DNA of 64,000 nt. It comes from Oasisia sp. SBJ-2009 (Eukaryota > Annelida > Polychaeta > Sabellida > Siboglinidae). Below, in pieces: positions 50,298 through 61,899 of the stretch; within the stretch, counting starts at the first letter, position 1, and every line of letters begins with the position of its first letter. The notes below the pieces were generated by a model. That model had not been told where the DNA came from, did no database searches, and was given only the letters and a program-made list of their open reading frames with translations. Where the stretch lies: the NCBI GenBank assembly GCA_964017155.1, contig OZ024857.1:31078542-31142541 (forward strand), given 5' to 3'. Both the position numbers and the translations under genes were made by a program.

Positions 50298-53200
50298 CCC
50301 TCATAGCACACACATAAAGGACAGCTGACCTCTGCAACAGATGCATCACAGAGTTGGCAGTGTTGGAGTCAAGGCCAGTGGTTGGTTCATCGAGAAAGAG
50401 TACGGAGGGAGAGGTAATCAGTTCCATTGCAATGTTTGTCCTCTTGCGTTCTCCTCCAGAGATCCCTCGCGTGAACTCTGTCCCCACCTGGCGCAATCAC
50501 GCCAACAATACATATACGTCAGAAAAATATCAAAAGCATTAATATCAAACAATAATTGACAAGAAATCAAACAAAGAATATCAACACTTAATAACTTCAT
50601 AAATGTCTTAAATGTTATACTTAATATATACAGTGTATAACTTATCTTCACATTATTATATTACACCATGTATCTTATGTATTATCTGCAATTTTTCGTT
50701 GTCTTGCCCAAAAGATATATTGATAGAGCCCAAGTAGATCCAATATATCATGATGTAACAGGTCCAATACATCACAATGTAACAGGTCCAATACATCACA
50801 ATGTAACAGGTCCAATACATCACAATGTAACAGGTCCAATATATCACAATGTAACAGGTCCAATATATCATGATGTAACAGGTCTTTGATCACTGAAACA
50901 ACACAAGTGTATACGTCACACAGCCATGACAACTCACCCTGGTGCAGTGAACAACTCACCCTGGTGCTGTGAACAACTCACCCTGGTGCCGTGAACAACT
51001 CACCCTGGTGCCGTGAACAACTCACCCTGGTGCTGTGAACAACTCACCCTGGTGCAGTGAACAACTCACCCTGGTGCTGTGAACAACTCACCCTGGTGCC
51101 ATGAACAACTCACCCTGGTGCCGTGAACAACTCACCCTGGTGCAGTGAACAACTCACCCTGGTGCTGTGAACAACTCACCCTGGTGCTGTGAACAACTCA
51201 CCCTGGTGCCGTGAACAACTCACCCTGGTGCTGTGAACAACTCACCCTGGTGCAGTGAACAACTCACCCTGGTGCTGTGAACAACTCACCCTGGTGCCGT
51301 GAACAACTCACCCTGGTGCCGTGAACAACTCACCCTGGTGCCAGCGCACTTGTTCAGCCCCAGTTCGTAGATGACCTCCTCCACCCGCTGGTTGCGCTTC
51401 TCCCGGGACATGGTCTTGGGCAGACGGAGCGCCGCTGAGAACTGGATGTTCTCTCTCACTGTCAGCATGCCCATCACAATGTCATCCTACAACAGTCAGC
51501 ATTCCCATCACAATGTCATCCTACAACAGTCAGCATTCCCATTACAATGTCATCCTACAACAGTCAGCATGCCCATTACAATGTCATCCTACAACAGTCA
51601 GCATTCCTATCACAATGTCATCCTACAACAGTCAGCATTCCCATCACAATGGCATCCTACAACAGTCAGCATGCCCATCACAATGGCATCCTACAACAGT
51701 CAGCATTCCCATTACAATGTAATCCTACAACAGTCAGCATTCCCATCACAATGTCATCCTACAACAGTCAGCATTCCCATCACAATGTCATCCTACAACA
51801 GTCAGCATTCCCATCACAATGTCATCCTACAACAGTTAGCATTCCCATCACAATGTCATCCTACAACAGTTAGCATTCCCATCACAATGTCATCCTACAA
51901 CAGTCAGCGTTCCCATCACAATGTCATCCTACAACAGTCAGCATTCCCATTACAATGTCATCCTACAAGAGTCAGCATTCCCATCACAATGTCATCCTAT
52001 AACAGTTAGCATTCCCATCACAATGTCATCCTACAACAGTCAGCATTCCCATCACAATGTCATCCTACAACAGTCAGCATGCCCATCACAATGTCATCCT
52101 ACAACAGTTAGCATTCACATTACACTGTCATCCTACAACAGTCAGCATTCCTGTCACAATGTTATTGTACAACCGTCAGAATTACCAACACAATATCATC
52201 TTACAACAGTCCGTATCCCTACCACAATGTCATTCTACATCAGTCAGCATTCCCATCACAATGTCATTGTACAACAGTCAGCATCCCCATCACAGTGTCA
52301 TTTTACAAGAGACTACAACAGTCAGCATTCTCATCACAATGTTACCTTACACTAGATAGCACCCCACCACCCAATCACAAACTCACAATGTCATTCTGCA
52401 ACAGTCAGCATCCTTGTGAAATGTCACAATGCCATCTTACAGCTGTCAACATCCCAATCACAATGCCATCCTACAAGACTACAATTGTCAGCATTCCCAT
52501 CATAATGCCATCCTACAATTGTCAGCATCCCCATCACAATGCCATCCTACAAGGCTGTAATTGTCAGCATTCCCATCACCATGCCACAAGGTTGACACGT
52601 ATTGCCATCCTTGGAAAAGCCCCAATCATGCTAAATAACAGACTAGCAGGGGAAAACTCTTAAAAGGGTTATATTTGGGAAGAAATTGCAATACAACCTA
52701 CTAGCACCAGAATGATACATGCTTACAGCCTTACACACACCATACTGGTAATTTTTGAACAATCACAATTATAGCCTTCTTCAACTGTGTGAATATAGTG
52801 CCACACATTGTCAACATGTCTTCATCCTCTGCCACTCACGATACTAACTGAGCAGTCATCAGTGGTTCAGTAACATAATACCTGACAGAATGTGTGTCTA
52901 GTCTGATCTGTTGATTCTGTGATACATGGATTCCCAGCAGAGGATCCTAGCACATAACAAGTTAAAATAGTAAGCTGGAGCTGATTTGGGGCTCACAGAG
53001 ACAATGACTCCAGCTGTGTGCAGGTTCTTAGCCAGTTAGCATGTAGTTGTCTCTTGGTCATGTATACCAAGGGACAAATACAGACTCACTGGCCAAGAAC
53101 AAGGCATGGTGTGGCTGGCTGGCTAATGTTTGCTGAGTGGGTACAGTAGTGCCTGCCAATGTCCAGAGCTCAACATTTCCTTTGTTTCTTAAGTAGATTG

Positions 53201-56200
53201 CAAATTGGCACATGACAGTACTAGACTGTATTTTCTTTCCGGTACTGATCACTTTTCCTTTGAACATCTTGTTGAACTCATACTTTAAACAAATACAAGA
53301 ACTAGCAACTAGTCAACCTGTTAGCTTTAAATAGATGAATATTAAATCAATTCTAAATGGACTAGATGTAATTACAGGAACTAGCCAGTGGTAATATAAA
53401 TTATGGACTTTCTCCCACATATTTCCTGGTAAATACCATATTTCCTGGTAAATACTAGGTTGTTTTCACTGCCGTGTCTAAATTACTAAAAACCAGTTTT
53501 TCCCGGAAACGTGCCAAAGAAATTTAATCACAGCTTTGGTTTCTACAGTTTCAATGAAGTGAGACAGAGTTTTATCTCAAACAGATTGCATTTTTGAATT
53601 CCAACAAAAACAGTTAAACTTTAATGCTACCAGTATTCATATTACAGTGTATGACGAAGCCTAGATCCTTAACAAAACATGCTTGCCAAAAAGTACAGGC
53701 ACTCTATCTATCTACATTAACCAGATGACAAATGAAACATTCAGTTATTAAATGCCAGAACTATATGTACCAAGTAAGACACGTGTTTGCCATGTGACAG
53801 GTGATGTAATGTATCTTGGACATACATATACATGAGCAGCAGTGTACACTGTGTATGTAATGTTTATAAACAAGACCTGCAGTGTACACGGTGTATGAAA
53901 TGTTTATAAACAAGTCCTGCAGTGTACACGGTGTATGTAATGTTTATAAACAAGACCTGCAGTGTACACGGTGTATGTAATGTTTATAAACAAGACCTGC
54001 AGTGTACACTGTGGGTGTAGTGTTTATAAACAAGACCTGCAGTGTACACTGTGTGTGTAGTGTTTATAAACAAGACCAGCAGTGTGCACTGTGTTTGTAT
54101 TGTTTATAAACAAGACCAGCAGTGTACACTGTGTATGTAATGTTTATAAAAAAGACCAGCAGTGTACACTGTGTGTGTGCACACGTGTGCATACAAGTGG
54201 CAGTGTACACCATGTGTACACATTTGTATACACCAAGTGCAGAATACATCATGTAGATATGTGTCCTGAGCCACAGGTACTCTCGGAGTACCCGTGGTGT
54301 TCCCAAAAGAACTCAAGTCTGCCAGATAATTACTGTTTAGTCACTCAAAATCCTCAACTGCTGCCAAATTAGGACAGTTTTTATTGGGTATCTTCAAAAA
54401 TTTCTGATGGCTGTCATTGTTTACTGAAATTGCTGCACTTTGGAATGTGCTGAAAAGCAAAGGAAGATATTTGGTAGGTGTATCTTCTACTTCGTCTCGT
54501 ATCAATTGGTCCAAGATCACATATAAACCTACACACACACAATAACTATCTTCTATCATTACATAATATATATTTTGACAGTGAGCTGTGCTTATAGGCA
54601 TGAGTGTGACCAGATGACAATGACGGGCCACCCGTGTATTTGGTATTGAATAATATACAACCATTACAACAGTATGCAATGTATCCATGCCACATTAAAA
54701 CATTACCATCTGACAAGGTACACTTCCCTTCATTTCACACAACGACGGAGGAGGGGAGGGGGGGTGTAGTACTCTAAATACATAAAAATAAACACCCATT
54801 AAACATGCCACTGTGCCAGTTAAGTCATCACCAGGCCAGTGTTGTGTTGATACAGCCTGTTAAGTAACTGTGTGAATCAAACAGATGGTGACAGTTAAGG
54901 TATCAGTGCATCCTCGTTCTACTGCCATCTGAGCAGTCTACACCCTGAGGAAAATAGATTTACATTCTTTGTACATATGCTTTGTACATATTCTTGTATC
55001 ACGACCTAAACAAGTATTTTTTACTTCTACACTATCCAAAATTTATTTTAAAATATTAATATTATCTTGTTTATCTTTTTTAGTTCTATTTTTAAGTCCA
55101 CTGTTGCTGTCAGCTGTGACTGTGCTGGTCTCACCTGAATCACGTATCCAGACATGCACTTGAAGTTGACAGGCTGCGTATCGCCATCAACCAGGACATG
55201 TCCTGATAGGCCGACCTTGTCCTTTCTTCCTGCTAGGACATCCAGCAAGCTGCAACGGCACAACTGCATGATTAAGAATATTAAACACACAAGTTACTAT
55301 TTTAACATAAGACGATATCTGTCTGCAGATTAATAGTTTCTGTCTTGTGATGTCTGACCAACATGTTTATCGACACTCCAGTAAGATCACTACAAACTCA
55401 CTAGGAGTGTACTGTGGTAGAGTGTACTGTGGTAGAGTGTACTGTGGTAGAATGTACTGTGGTAGAGTGTACTGTGGTAGAGTGTACTGTGGTAGAGTGT
55501 ACTGTGGTAAGCAAGCAACCATATTCATGCACATGCACACAACAGTTACACACAACAATAAAGTCTGGCAGACAGAGGAAGGCAACAAGAGCTGCTGGAA
55601 CCATGTGCCACAACTTGAAACTAATAATGTTATTGATAGTGCACACAGGCCGCGTCACAAGCTGGTGACACAGACACATGCCGCGTCACAAGCTGGTGAC
55701 ACAGACACAGGCCGCATCACAAGCTGGTGACACAGACACAGGCCACGTCACAAGCTGGTGACACAGACACAGGCTGCATCACAAGCTGGTGACACAGACA
55801 CAGACACAGGCTGCATCACAAGCTGGTGACACAGACACAGGCCACGTCACAAGCTGGTGACACAGACACAGGCCACGTCACAAGCTGGTGACACAAATAC
55901 AGGCTGCATCACAAGCTGGTGACACAGACACAGGGCTCGTCACAAGCTGGTGACACAGACACAGGCTGCATCCCAAGCTGGTGACACAGACACAGGCCAC
56001 GTCACAAGCTGGTGACACAGACACAGGTCACGTCACAAGCTGGTGACACAGACCGCGTCACCAGCTGGTGACACAGACACAGACAAAGGGCTGTGTGGAG
56101 AGGGATGTGGAGAACTCAAACTGAAACACATAAAAGCCTGGAGACTGGAGAGGTACTGGGCGACCTTTGACCTGACAATTGTGACGTGACAGGGGTACAA

Positions 56201-56738
56201 GTGTGTCACTGACATAATGACACAGCTGTTGCCTGCTGTCCCTGTCACTGACAGGTGTTGACATTCCGAAGTCTGTGTGGCAAGGGACAGTGGGAACTTA
56301 GGAGGAGGGTCAACATCCAACTTCTGGCACTGGATCCCATTTGCAAATATGTCAAGTACAAGAAATATGAGCTGGCATAGTTGTGGTTACATACCAGCAC
56401 AGCAAGTGGGTACAAGTTCTGTTTTGTTTCCCAAGGGAACAAAACAGAATTTTATAAGTGTTCTAAGCATACACTATACAGTACTTGGTATAAACTCTGT
56501 GTTACAAAGTGCCTTGTTTTATTCCACATCTCACAGTCAGATGGTAATACGTTGTGTACAAATATGGATGGTAGAATTTATTCCTTTGGAAATACCTTAC
56601 AGCTGCCCTGGTTGTGGTCCAACTTGGAACCTTAGACCTGATCTCAGTGTTGGGTATTTAGAATGTAAGTGAACTTACGATGATTTTCCACTGCCAGTTG
56701 GTCCAAGGATCGCATTCATGCCAGGCCGACATAATCCA
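37592..56738 (-). CDS. ABCG2: ABCG2-type half ABC transporter (lacks N-terminal exon)
   Basis: Sixteen exons join in phase to ~612 codons (human 655): 56738-56679, 55249-55135, 51486-51334, 50487-50330, 49775-49624, 48214-48092, 47340-47287, 46947-46878, 44523-44415, 44024-43959, 43211-43126, 41576-41487, 40809-40685, 40273-40026, 39389-39313 and 37742-37592 (stop). ABCG2 homodimers export xenobiotics, porphyrins and urate. Visible motifs are Walker [27 protein letters not shown], signature ISGGERKR, Walker [13 protein letters not shown] and H-loop [15 protein letters not shown]. The transmembrane half includes [34 protein letters not shown] and [15 protein letters not shown]. Motif order is NBD before TMD, as in ABCG. 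The ~70 N-terminal residues must lie upstream of 56,738 and were not found. An ABCG2-like duplicate is possible; ABCG1/4/5/8 fit worse. Confidence 0.93.
39097..39195. repeat. Dispersed repeat, copy B (ABCG2 intron)
   Basis: Same family as 26,455-26,575, sharing AACTAGCTGTCATT, TCTTGAAAAAT and TGTCAGCTATCC. Nearby intron sequence (38,240-39,090) is non-coding and unassigned. Confidence 0.7.
39767..40046 (-). repeat. ~62-bp array carrying an ABCG2 5' splice site (x5)
   Basis: On the minus strand, CTTCAGATACAGCATGAAT|GTAAGTC is the real end of the 40273-40026 exon. Copies of this junction (exon end, donor and CATGACAAGTCATACAC) follow at ~62-71 bp spacing near 39,963, 39,902, 39,831 and 39,767. 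The copies near 39,902 and 39,767 have lost or altered the donor. Confidence 0.85.
40830..41135. repeat. Degenerate ~26-bp array in ABCG2 intron
   Basis: AATGTCAGTAACACAACCGT-type units, drifting towards AATGTCAATATTACAACCATG rightwards. Confidence 0.8.
41623..41684. repeat. (CA)n microsatellite
   Basis: About thirty uninterrupted CA units in an ABCG2 intron, just upstream (minus sense) of the 41576-41487 exon. Confidence 0.95.
41788..42880. repeat. 22-bp minisatellite (x~49) in ABCG2 intron
   Basis: GGTACAAGTGATATATCTAG repeats every 22 bp, with TATATC/TGTATC as the main variant. A related but degenerate 22-26 bp GATGGTATGAGTGATG array continues to about 43,110. Confidence 0.95.
43698..43958. 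repeat. (TA)n and (CACTG)n arrays; the latter touches a donor
   Basis: TA tract at 43,700-43,750. (CACTG)n at about 43,881-43,946 runs into CACTCACTCACTCAC. On the minus strand that is the exon donor GTGAGT followed by GAGTGAGTGCAGTGCAG, so the array starts at the 5' splice site of the 44024-43959 exon. Confidence 0.9.
44530..46075. repeat. 18-bp minisatellite (x~85) in ABCG2 intron
   Basis: ACACGAGACACYGTAGAC repeats for ~1.5 kb, with truncated units (ACACGAGACACACGAG) and larger duplicated blocks. It ends seven bases upstream (minus sense) of the 44523-44415 acceptor. ORFs of up to 565 codons here are pure repeat translations. Confidence 0.95.
46150..46370. mobile_element. Small foldback element with TTAGGG-like core
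   Basis: GCTTACTGTAATATTGGTA (46,161) returns inverted as TACCAATATTACAGTGAGC (46,337). The arms extend to GCGTCGC and GCGCTAAGCATCGC. The ~150 bp between has degenerate telomere-like words (GGTTAGGGTAAG, TTAGTTAGGGTTAC, TTTAGGGTTAGC). Confidence 0.6.
47465..47865. repeat. 55-bp minisatellite (x7) in ABCG2 intron
   Basis: ATGACAGTTAAGACATAGAG recurs at 47,481, 47,536, 47,591, 47,646, 47,701, 47,756 and 47,811, almost identical. Confidence 0.95.
48222..49350. repeat. 34-bp minisatellite (x~33) abutting an ABCG2 acceptor
   Basis: CACAAGTGTCACTACAAGTA followed by CTACCACCCCACCA repeats with AAG/ACG/ACA variants. On the minus strand it runs to within ~15 bp of the acceptor of the 48214-48092 exon (TGTGTTGTGTTGCAG|GG). 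ORFs in all frames are artefacts. Confidence 0.95.
50263..50295. repeat. (TA)n microsatellite
   Basis: Short TA tract ~35 bp downstream (minus sense) of the donor of the 50487-50330 exon. Confidence 0.95.
50735..50888. repeat. 24-bp minisatellite (x6) in ABCG2 intron
   Basis: ATGTAACAGGTCCAATACAT-type units with ATATAT/ATACAT variation. Confidence 0.95.
50931..51333 (-). repeat. 22-bp array carrying an ABCG2 5' splice site (x19)
   Basis: On the minus strand the 51486-51334 exon ends GGCACCAGG|GTGAGTTGTTC. A 22-bp unit CACCAGGGTGAGTTGTTCAC plus two variable bases then repeats without a break to 50,931, giving nineteen copies. Each unit contains the last exon bases and a full GTGAGT donor. 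Variation is limited to the GCA-C/T/G-GTG position. Confidence 0.95.
51487..52600 (-). repeat. 34-bp array carrying an ABCG2 3' splice site and exon start
   Basis: On the minus strand the exon begins TGTTGTAG|GATGACATTGTGATGG. The intron in front is an array of the same 34 bp: about twenty-five exon bases (GATGACATTGTGATGGGAAT, GCTGAC) followed by the acceptor TGTTGTAG. About twenty good copies reach ~52,160, then degenerate ones to ~52,600. Each good unit could serve as an acceptor plus the start codons for DDIVMGMLT. Confidence 0.95.
52601..53840. other. ABCG2 intron sequence without features
   Basis: Part of the 3.6 kb intron between the 55249-55135 and 51486-51334 exons. I see no coding sequence or clear repeat here. 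Confidence 0.5.
53841..54180. repeat. 40-bp minisatellite (x~9) in ABCG2 intron
   Basis: AGTGTACACTGTGTATGTAA plus TGTTTATAAACAAGACCTGC repeats every 40 bp; later units drift (ACCAGC, GTGTGTAG). Confidence 0.95.
55414..55512. repeat. 15-bp tandem repeat GTACTGTGGTAGAGT (x~7)
   Basis: Seven near-perfect units in the intron upstream (minus sense) of the 55249-55135 exon. Confidence 0.95.
55640..56085. repeat. ~31-bp minisatellite (x~14) in ABCG2 intron
   Basis: CACAAGCTGGTGACACAGAC followed by ACAGGCYRCRT repeats, with occasional 6-bp CAGACA insertions. Confidence 0.95.
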
Positions 56739-58967
56739 CTGTAAAATACAGAGAAAATCAATTCAACGAAGACACCACAGACAAAAATGGCGCACCAGTT
56801 TCCCACAGGCATCCACTTTGATGGTTCCTTATACAAGTAACACTAGGAAACAGCCAAAGAACAGTATTTGGATGAAGCGACTCTAATAGAATATGACAGC
56901 CTCCCAGGCTTTAGTGAATAGCTGTGTAATGCCACACCATCAGATGTGGTCTAACATCTTAATACATGGACATATTTATGATATATTTATAGTACATTTG
57001 CAAGTATATATGTTCTATGACTAATTCATTCCAATTATTAGAACTCCATTGTGCCTCACAAAAGCATTCATCTGATGTAAGGGCACTGGGTTTTGTGACT
57101 AACAAACAACAGACATGTTTCTGCATTGGTGTTTGCACACAAGGGTAAATAAAGTCGTGATGGTCTACCGTCTACTGCCAGGCCAAACATGCCTACTGCA
57201 GACACCATGGGCCAAACTGAAACACAGCTCTCACATTGCTTTATTCCAGTTACTCCCAGCAGTTAGATGACATTAACACAAGTCTTTTTCAAGGAACCAC
57301 TTAGGAAGTTAGGCATTGACATAAACTGTCTATATTATGTGCATGAAACAATCACCAATTTACATTGTGAACAGAGGATGCAGGTATTATTGAGGGATTA
57401 CTGTAAGCATAGTAGTTAATATACAGATCTAGATTCTCAACTGTCTACTGTTTTCATACAGTTTGAAGCATACAGTTGTATTAACGCAAGAACATTTATA
57501 ATTCTCAAATATGTCAAAGAGGTATTGAAATGATGGGAAGGGGGGTTCTTTATTATGTTTACAAGTCACTAAGACCAAGTCTTGCACTAGGCCTATAAGA
57601 AAGTGTACCTGTTTATTTGTGAGTACAGGGCCACAGGATCAGTACAAAGGTCTGCCAGTGCACTGTGTGGACCAACAACTGGTGGCTGAGGGTTGCCATG
57701 GCAACACACAGGCTGATAAGTAGCCACTGGTTGAGCATGGAAGTGGGAGGGGAGGGGAGGGACAGCTGGCACATTACCCACTCACATCTATGTGAATCAT
57801 GCAGTAAGATGCCAGACAGTAAGATGTGAGACAGACCTAAACAACATGTGAAGCTCACTATGGCATGTGAATCATGTCCACACTGACTAATTGTACTGCA
57901 ACAGGCTGTCTGTGACTTTGTCTTACTGGCTTCAATATGTACTATTATGTAGTAGCATTATGTACAGCAAAACATGTACACAACTGTGTACTCACATTCC
58001 AAATATCTTGATGACTGTGATTTAACTGATTATCTTTATGGCCTGATGCTACGAGCATGTCACACACAGGTGTATCACTGTGATTACCTCTGACACAGGC
58101 TCTGACTGGTGGAGCTACAGGCCTATCACAGACCACTGTTGTTACCTTGTCAGATGAGGCTTACGACATGTCACATAACTGTGACCCACTATGATGACTT
58201 GTGTGAGACGATGTGTCCCACTAGAGAATACACCTTGGGATAGCTTCATGAAGCCTTTAGGCAATACTCAGGTAAATGCCATAGCAAAATATGCAATTTT
58301 TCAATAAGCACACATGGGAGTTTACACAAACACATGCTGCTAAGTAACTGCATAATTTGTCAGTACGCTTCATGAAACCAGACCTTGGCCTTGCTACACA
58401 CCTGTGATACTGCTGTGATTACCTTCCACGATGACACTACAAGCCTGTGATACTCACATGTCTCTATGATTACCTTTCTACAGCCTATATGGGGTAATAT
58501 GCTTGTCATATAATACTAAGATTATCTTTGAGGTATTATGCTGTACAGAGAATGACAGTTATGATGATCTTTGAAGACTGATGCTACCTTCTAATTAATT
58601 ACTACATTCTACAAGCAGGAACAATCGAGATGGTCCATCATAATGGACAGCCTGTGACCGGTATAAAAACAACAGACCCAAGTCACCCTATTCTCAAGTA
58701 CATCAGAGACAAGTGACAATCAATATAAGTTGACAGCATGTGGGTTACTGGGCCACTGTGAAGTTAATGACAAGTTGGTGTTTGTCACGTACAGCAACAA
58801 GGGGACAGTAAACACATCAACACAAGAAAAGACAGTACACCCATTGGTTAAACAAACCCACTACAGAATGTTAAGTGTTACCACCAGCAGTCACGTTCAG
58901 TCGCACTCAGCTCAAGTATCAAGTATAGGCTGCACTGTGGAGGGCCAATGCACTGGGCTGGTGCACT

Positions 58968-59345
58968 GAGGGCAGGCTGATCCATTGAGCACAGGCTGAT
59001 GTAACAGGGGCAGATTGATCCATTGAGGGCAGGCTGATGTAACAGGGGCAGGCTGATCCATTGAGCGCAGGCTTGTGTAAGAGGGGTAGGCTGATCCATT
59101 AAAGGCAGACTGTCCCAGACAGGTACATAACAGATGCTGGCTGATCCATTGAGGGCAGACTGGTATAACAGGGGCAGGCTGATCCATTGAGGACAGACTG
59201 GTGTAACAGGGGCAGGCTGATCCATTGAGGACAGACTGGTGTAACAGGGGCAGGCTGATCTATTGAGGGCAGACTGGTATAACAGGGGCAGGCTGATCCA
59301 TTGAGGGCAGACTGGTGTAACAGGGGCAGGCTGATCCATTGAGCA
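58968..59345. repeat. ~38-bp minisatellite (x~10)
   Basis: GGCAGGCTGATCCATTGAGG followed by GCAGACTGGTGTAACAGG repeats with GTGTAA/GTATAA variants, ending in a GCATGCATGCAT / GCACGCTC run to 59,390. Confidence 0.95.
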
Positions 59346-60302
59346 TGCATGCATGCATGCACGCTCGCACGCACGCTCGCACGCATTCACATGTCTCTCT
59401 GGATCTGTGCCTTCCTTTTTTAAGTGGAGATGTAAATAAATATGTAAGATACCAGTAACTGCACTGCTCTAAAAATACAACTGCTGAGTAAATTACAACA
59501 GATACAACTAGACTTTGACCAGTGCTGGAGATAGCTTCATAAAGCTCATATTTAGTACTGTTATCAGGCAAAGGATATTACAAAAACATGGGTTGAAGTA
59601 AACAACAAGAGTACTCTGGCACTGAGCTGTTGACTATGTATTTACTAAAGATAGAAGTAACCAGACCAAACTGACATGATCAGTGTATTCTGTGACATCT
59701 GTGAGTCTATGACAGAAAGAAAGAATACATTTTTGGTGTGCAATTTACAAGACATTTGTTGATACTTCATGACTTCATATTATTACTTCCAGGAAAATTA
59801 TTCTGACCAAAAAACTATTTTCATATTTTGCATAAATTATATTGTAAATGTTCTAATTGCTATCAATAATAAAGCATTAAATATTTAGGCAGTCCAATGA
59901 ATATCATGCGGAGCCCTATCAGTGGCTATTATCCAATATTTACTACAATGTTTTCCTTTTTATTTAAACTAAGACAAAGTACATCTCATGACCGGATGAC
60001 GTTTCTGTTAACTGAATGCTGATGCTATACACTGCCTGTCACTGGGGCGTTGACCTCAATGTCCTGGTGAATGTTTGACATGACCCCCAGTTACAGGGCA
60101 CCTGCATACTGTCACAAACACTTACTAAAGGCTGTTAGCGATAAAGTTATACACAATGAGGGATTATTATGATAAACCATGCATTGACCTGTTTTTAGTA
60201 AACATAAACCTCTCATAAAGTGGACTTTGCCTGACGAGATGCTGAGAAGCATTCTTTCGAGAGCTCGTGTGACAGTCACCATGTTTAACACCCTGTTTGA
60301 CA

Positions 60303-60318
60303 CCCCCCCCCCCCCCCA
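60303..60318. repeat. Poly-C run
   Basis: Sixteen consecutive C residues. It is a likely place for assembly or length error. Confidence 0.95.
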
Positions 60319-61668
60319 CTACAGTATGCTTGCTTATATCATTGTAATTCACAGCTGTCTCCAGTCAATTAGCCAGCTAGATGTCATATGACAACAGGAA
60401 CTAACTGCTGTACACTGAGCCATGACGGAAGACAGGATCTGATGACAGGAACAATCCAGGAAGTGGTGACGTCAACACAATGTGACAATAACTGATAACT
60501 AAAAGTAAAAGGAAAAGTTAACCACATAACAAATAGTACAGTCTTTGTTCTTTCATCATTCTAAATCCACAGAGTCTATGCCTATCTAGAGTCACTAGCA
60601 GACTCTGTTTGGAGTCTTGGATACTTGGAACTTAGGTTGCTAGCATTTTTTTCTTCTTCTTCTGTGGCAGCTATTTTTCAACAGTTTTTCCAACAATGAA
60701 ATCACAACTGAGATGAATCATGCCTGTTCTTGAAACAACTCCTTTTATTTTAATGGTAAACTTAAAATGCAAAAAGCAGCAGCTGACTGGCATTTCTGGA
60801 AGGCTAAATTCATGTCAAATCAGTAATTAGGTTAATGTGAAATTGCCCGTAAATACATTGTTTTACTCAGTCTTGCTAGTAAATTAATTGTCTTCAAACA
60901 AGTGACATATTATTACCATTTTACTAGAATAAACCTAAGAAGACTGATAATGTCTTACACTGTCTTTAAATCTGCTTGTATAAGCTTGCAGTGGCCAAGT
61001 GGGTGTCAATTAGGGTCACACAACTGTTGGTCACACCAGTCATAAGGTGACCAAAGTTCCAGATCTTGTCACATGAACCAAATTCTCATTGAGTGACTCT
61101 GAGTATGACTCACACAGCAGTGACAGCGCCCACGTGTGAGCGGTGTGACACTCACTGTGGTGGTCCCTGGTCACTCACAGTTACACACAAAGTAGATTAA
61201 CATACACACATATACATACACACAGTAATGTCTGATGAATTACACAAATGCCTATGGTGTATGTACAGATCAAATGTATCTAAATAAATGTTAATACATG
61301 AAACTAGTGCTAAATATAACTGGCTCATTAGAAATGTTTACAACAATGTGTTTCTCCATTTAACTACAAATTATAATAATGACTAGTATTTCAAGTGTAG
61401 TTATTTAGCTTTACAGTCAGTATAATTATTTCTGACTGGGTGTATTAGGTCATTTAAATTCACACATCAGTCCATATCACCATAATTTAATAATGTTTTG
61501 CCATCGATGTCACTTTAAAATGGCCAAATATTATAAGTTATTTGGGACATCCTGTCAAGAGAACAGAAATAGAAGAACATGGCTGAAATAAACCAAGAGA
61601 CAGTGAAATGACATGTCAACAGAACACACTCCACACGAGCAGACTCATACATGGTGACCACACACACT

Positions 61669-61860
61669 TCAACAGACGGCTTTGAAGGTTGGCATCCACG
61701 TGCAGACATGACCCTGTTTGTAGTTGTACTTGTATCCACACTCGTGTTTGATCTTGTTTACAACAGGTCTGCCAAGACGTTCCACCATATACGTTTCTGA
61801 AGTTTCTGACCCAATAATTGTCAGGCATACTATTCTCTCGTGCCAGTCGTGTGTAACGTG
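61669..61860 (-). CDS. Candidate terminal exon, unidentified protein
   Basis: A 64-codon minus-strand frame that could follow an acceptor (GACAGTAG|CAC) and ends in TGA at 61,671-61,669. It includes TYMVERLGRPVVNKIKHECG and YKYNYKQGHVCTWMPTFKAVC, with four cysteines and two tryptophans, more protein-like than the flanking frames. I do not recognise the family and it does not match ABCG2. There is no start codon at its head and no partner exon has been found, so it may be chance. Confidence 0.2.
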   Translation of the reverse strand, partial: HVTHDWHERIVCLTIIGSETSETYMVERLGRPVVNKIKHECGYKYNYKQGHVCTWMPTFKAVC

Positions 61861-61899
61861 CTACTGTCATAGCATATAATGGCAGTCTTTTTTAGAATA

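Larger units (their letters stand above)
56739..61668. other. Upstream ABCG2 intron/5' region, no confident exon
   Basis: The missing ABCG2 N-terminal exon should lie upstream of 56,738 and end in two bases of a codon completed by T. I scanned the minus strand here for an FHNI-like/KxILxxV segment and found none. Short ORFs are unremarkable. Confidence 0.4.

Noticed and set aside
29284..52600. Tandem arrays as possible CRISPR
   Set aside because: Units are contiguous with no unique spacers, and the context is introns of animal genes.
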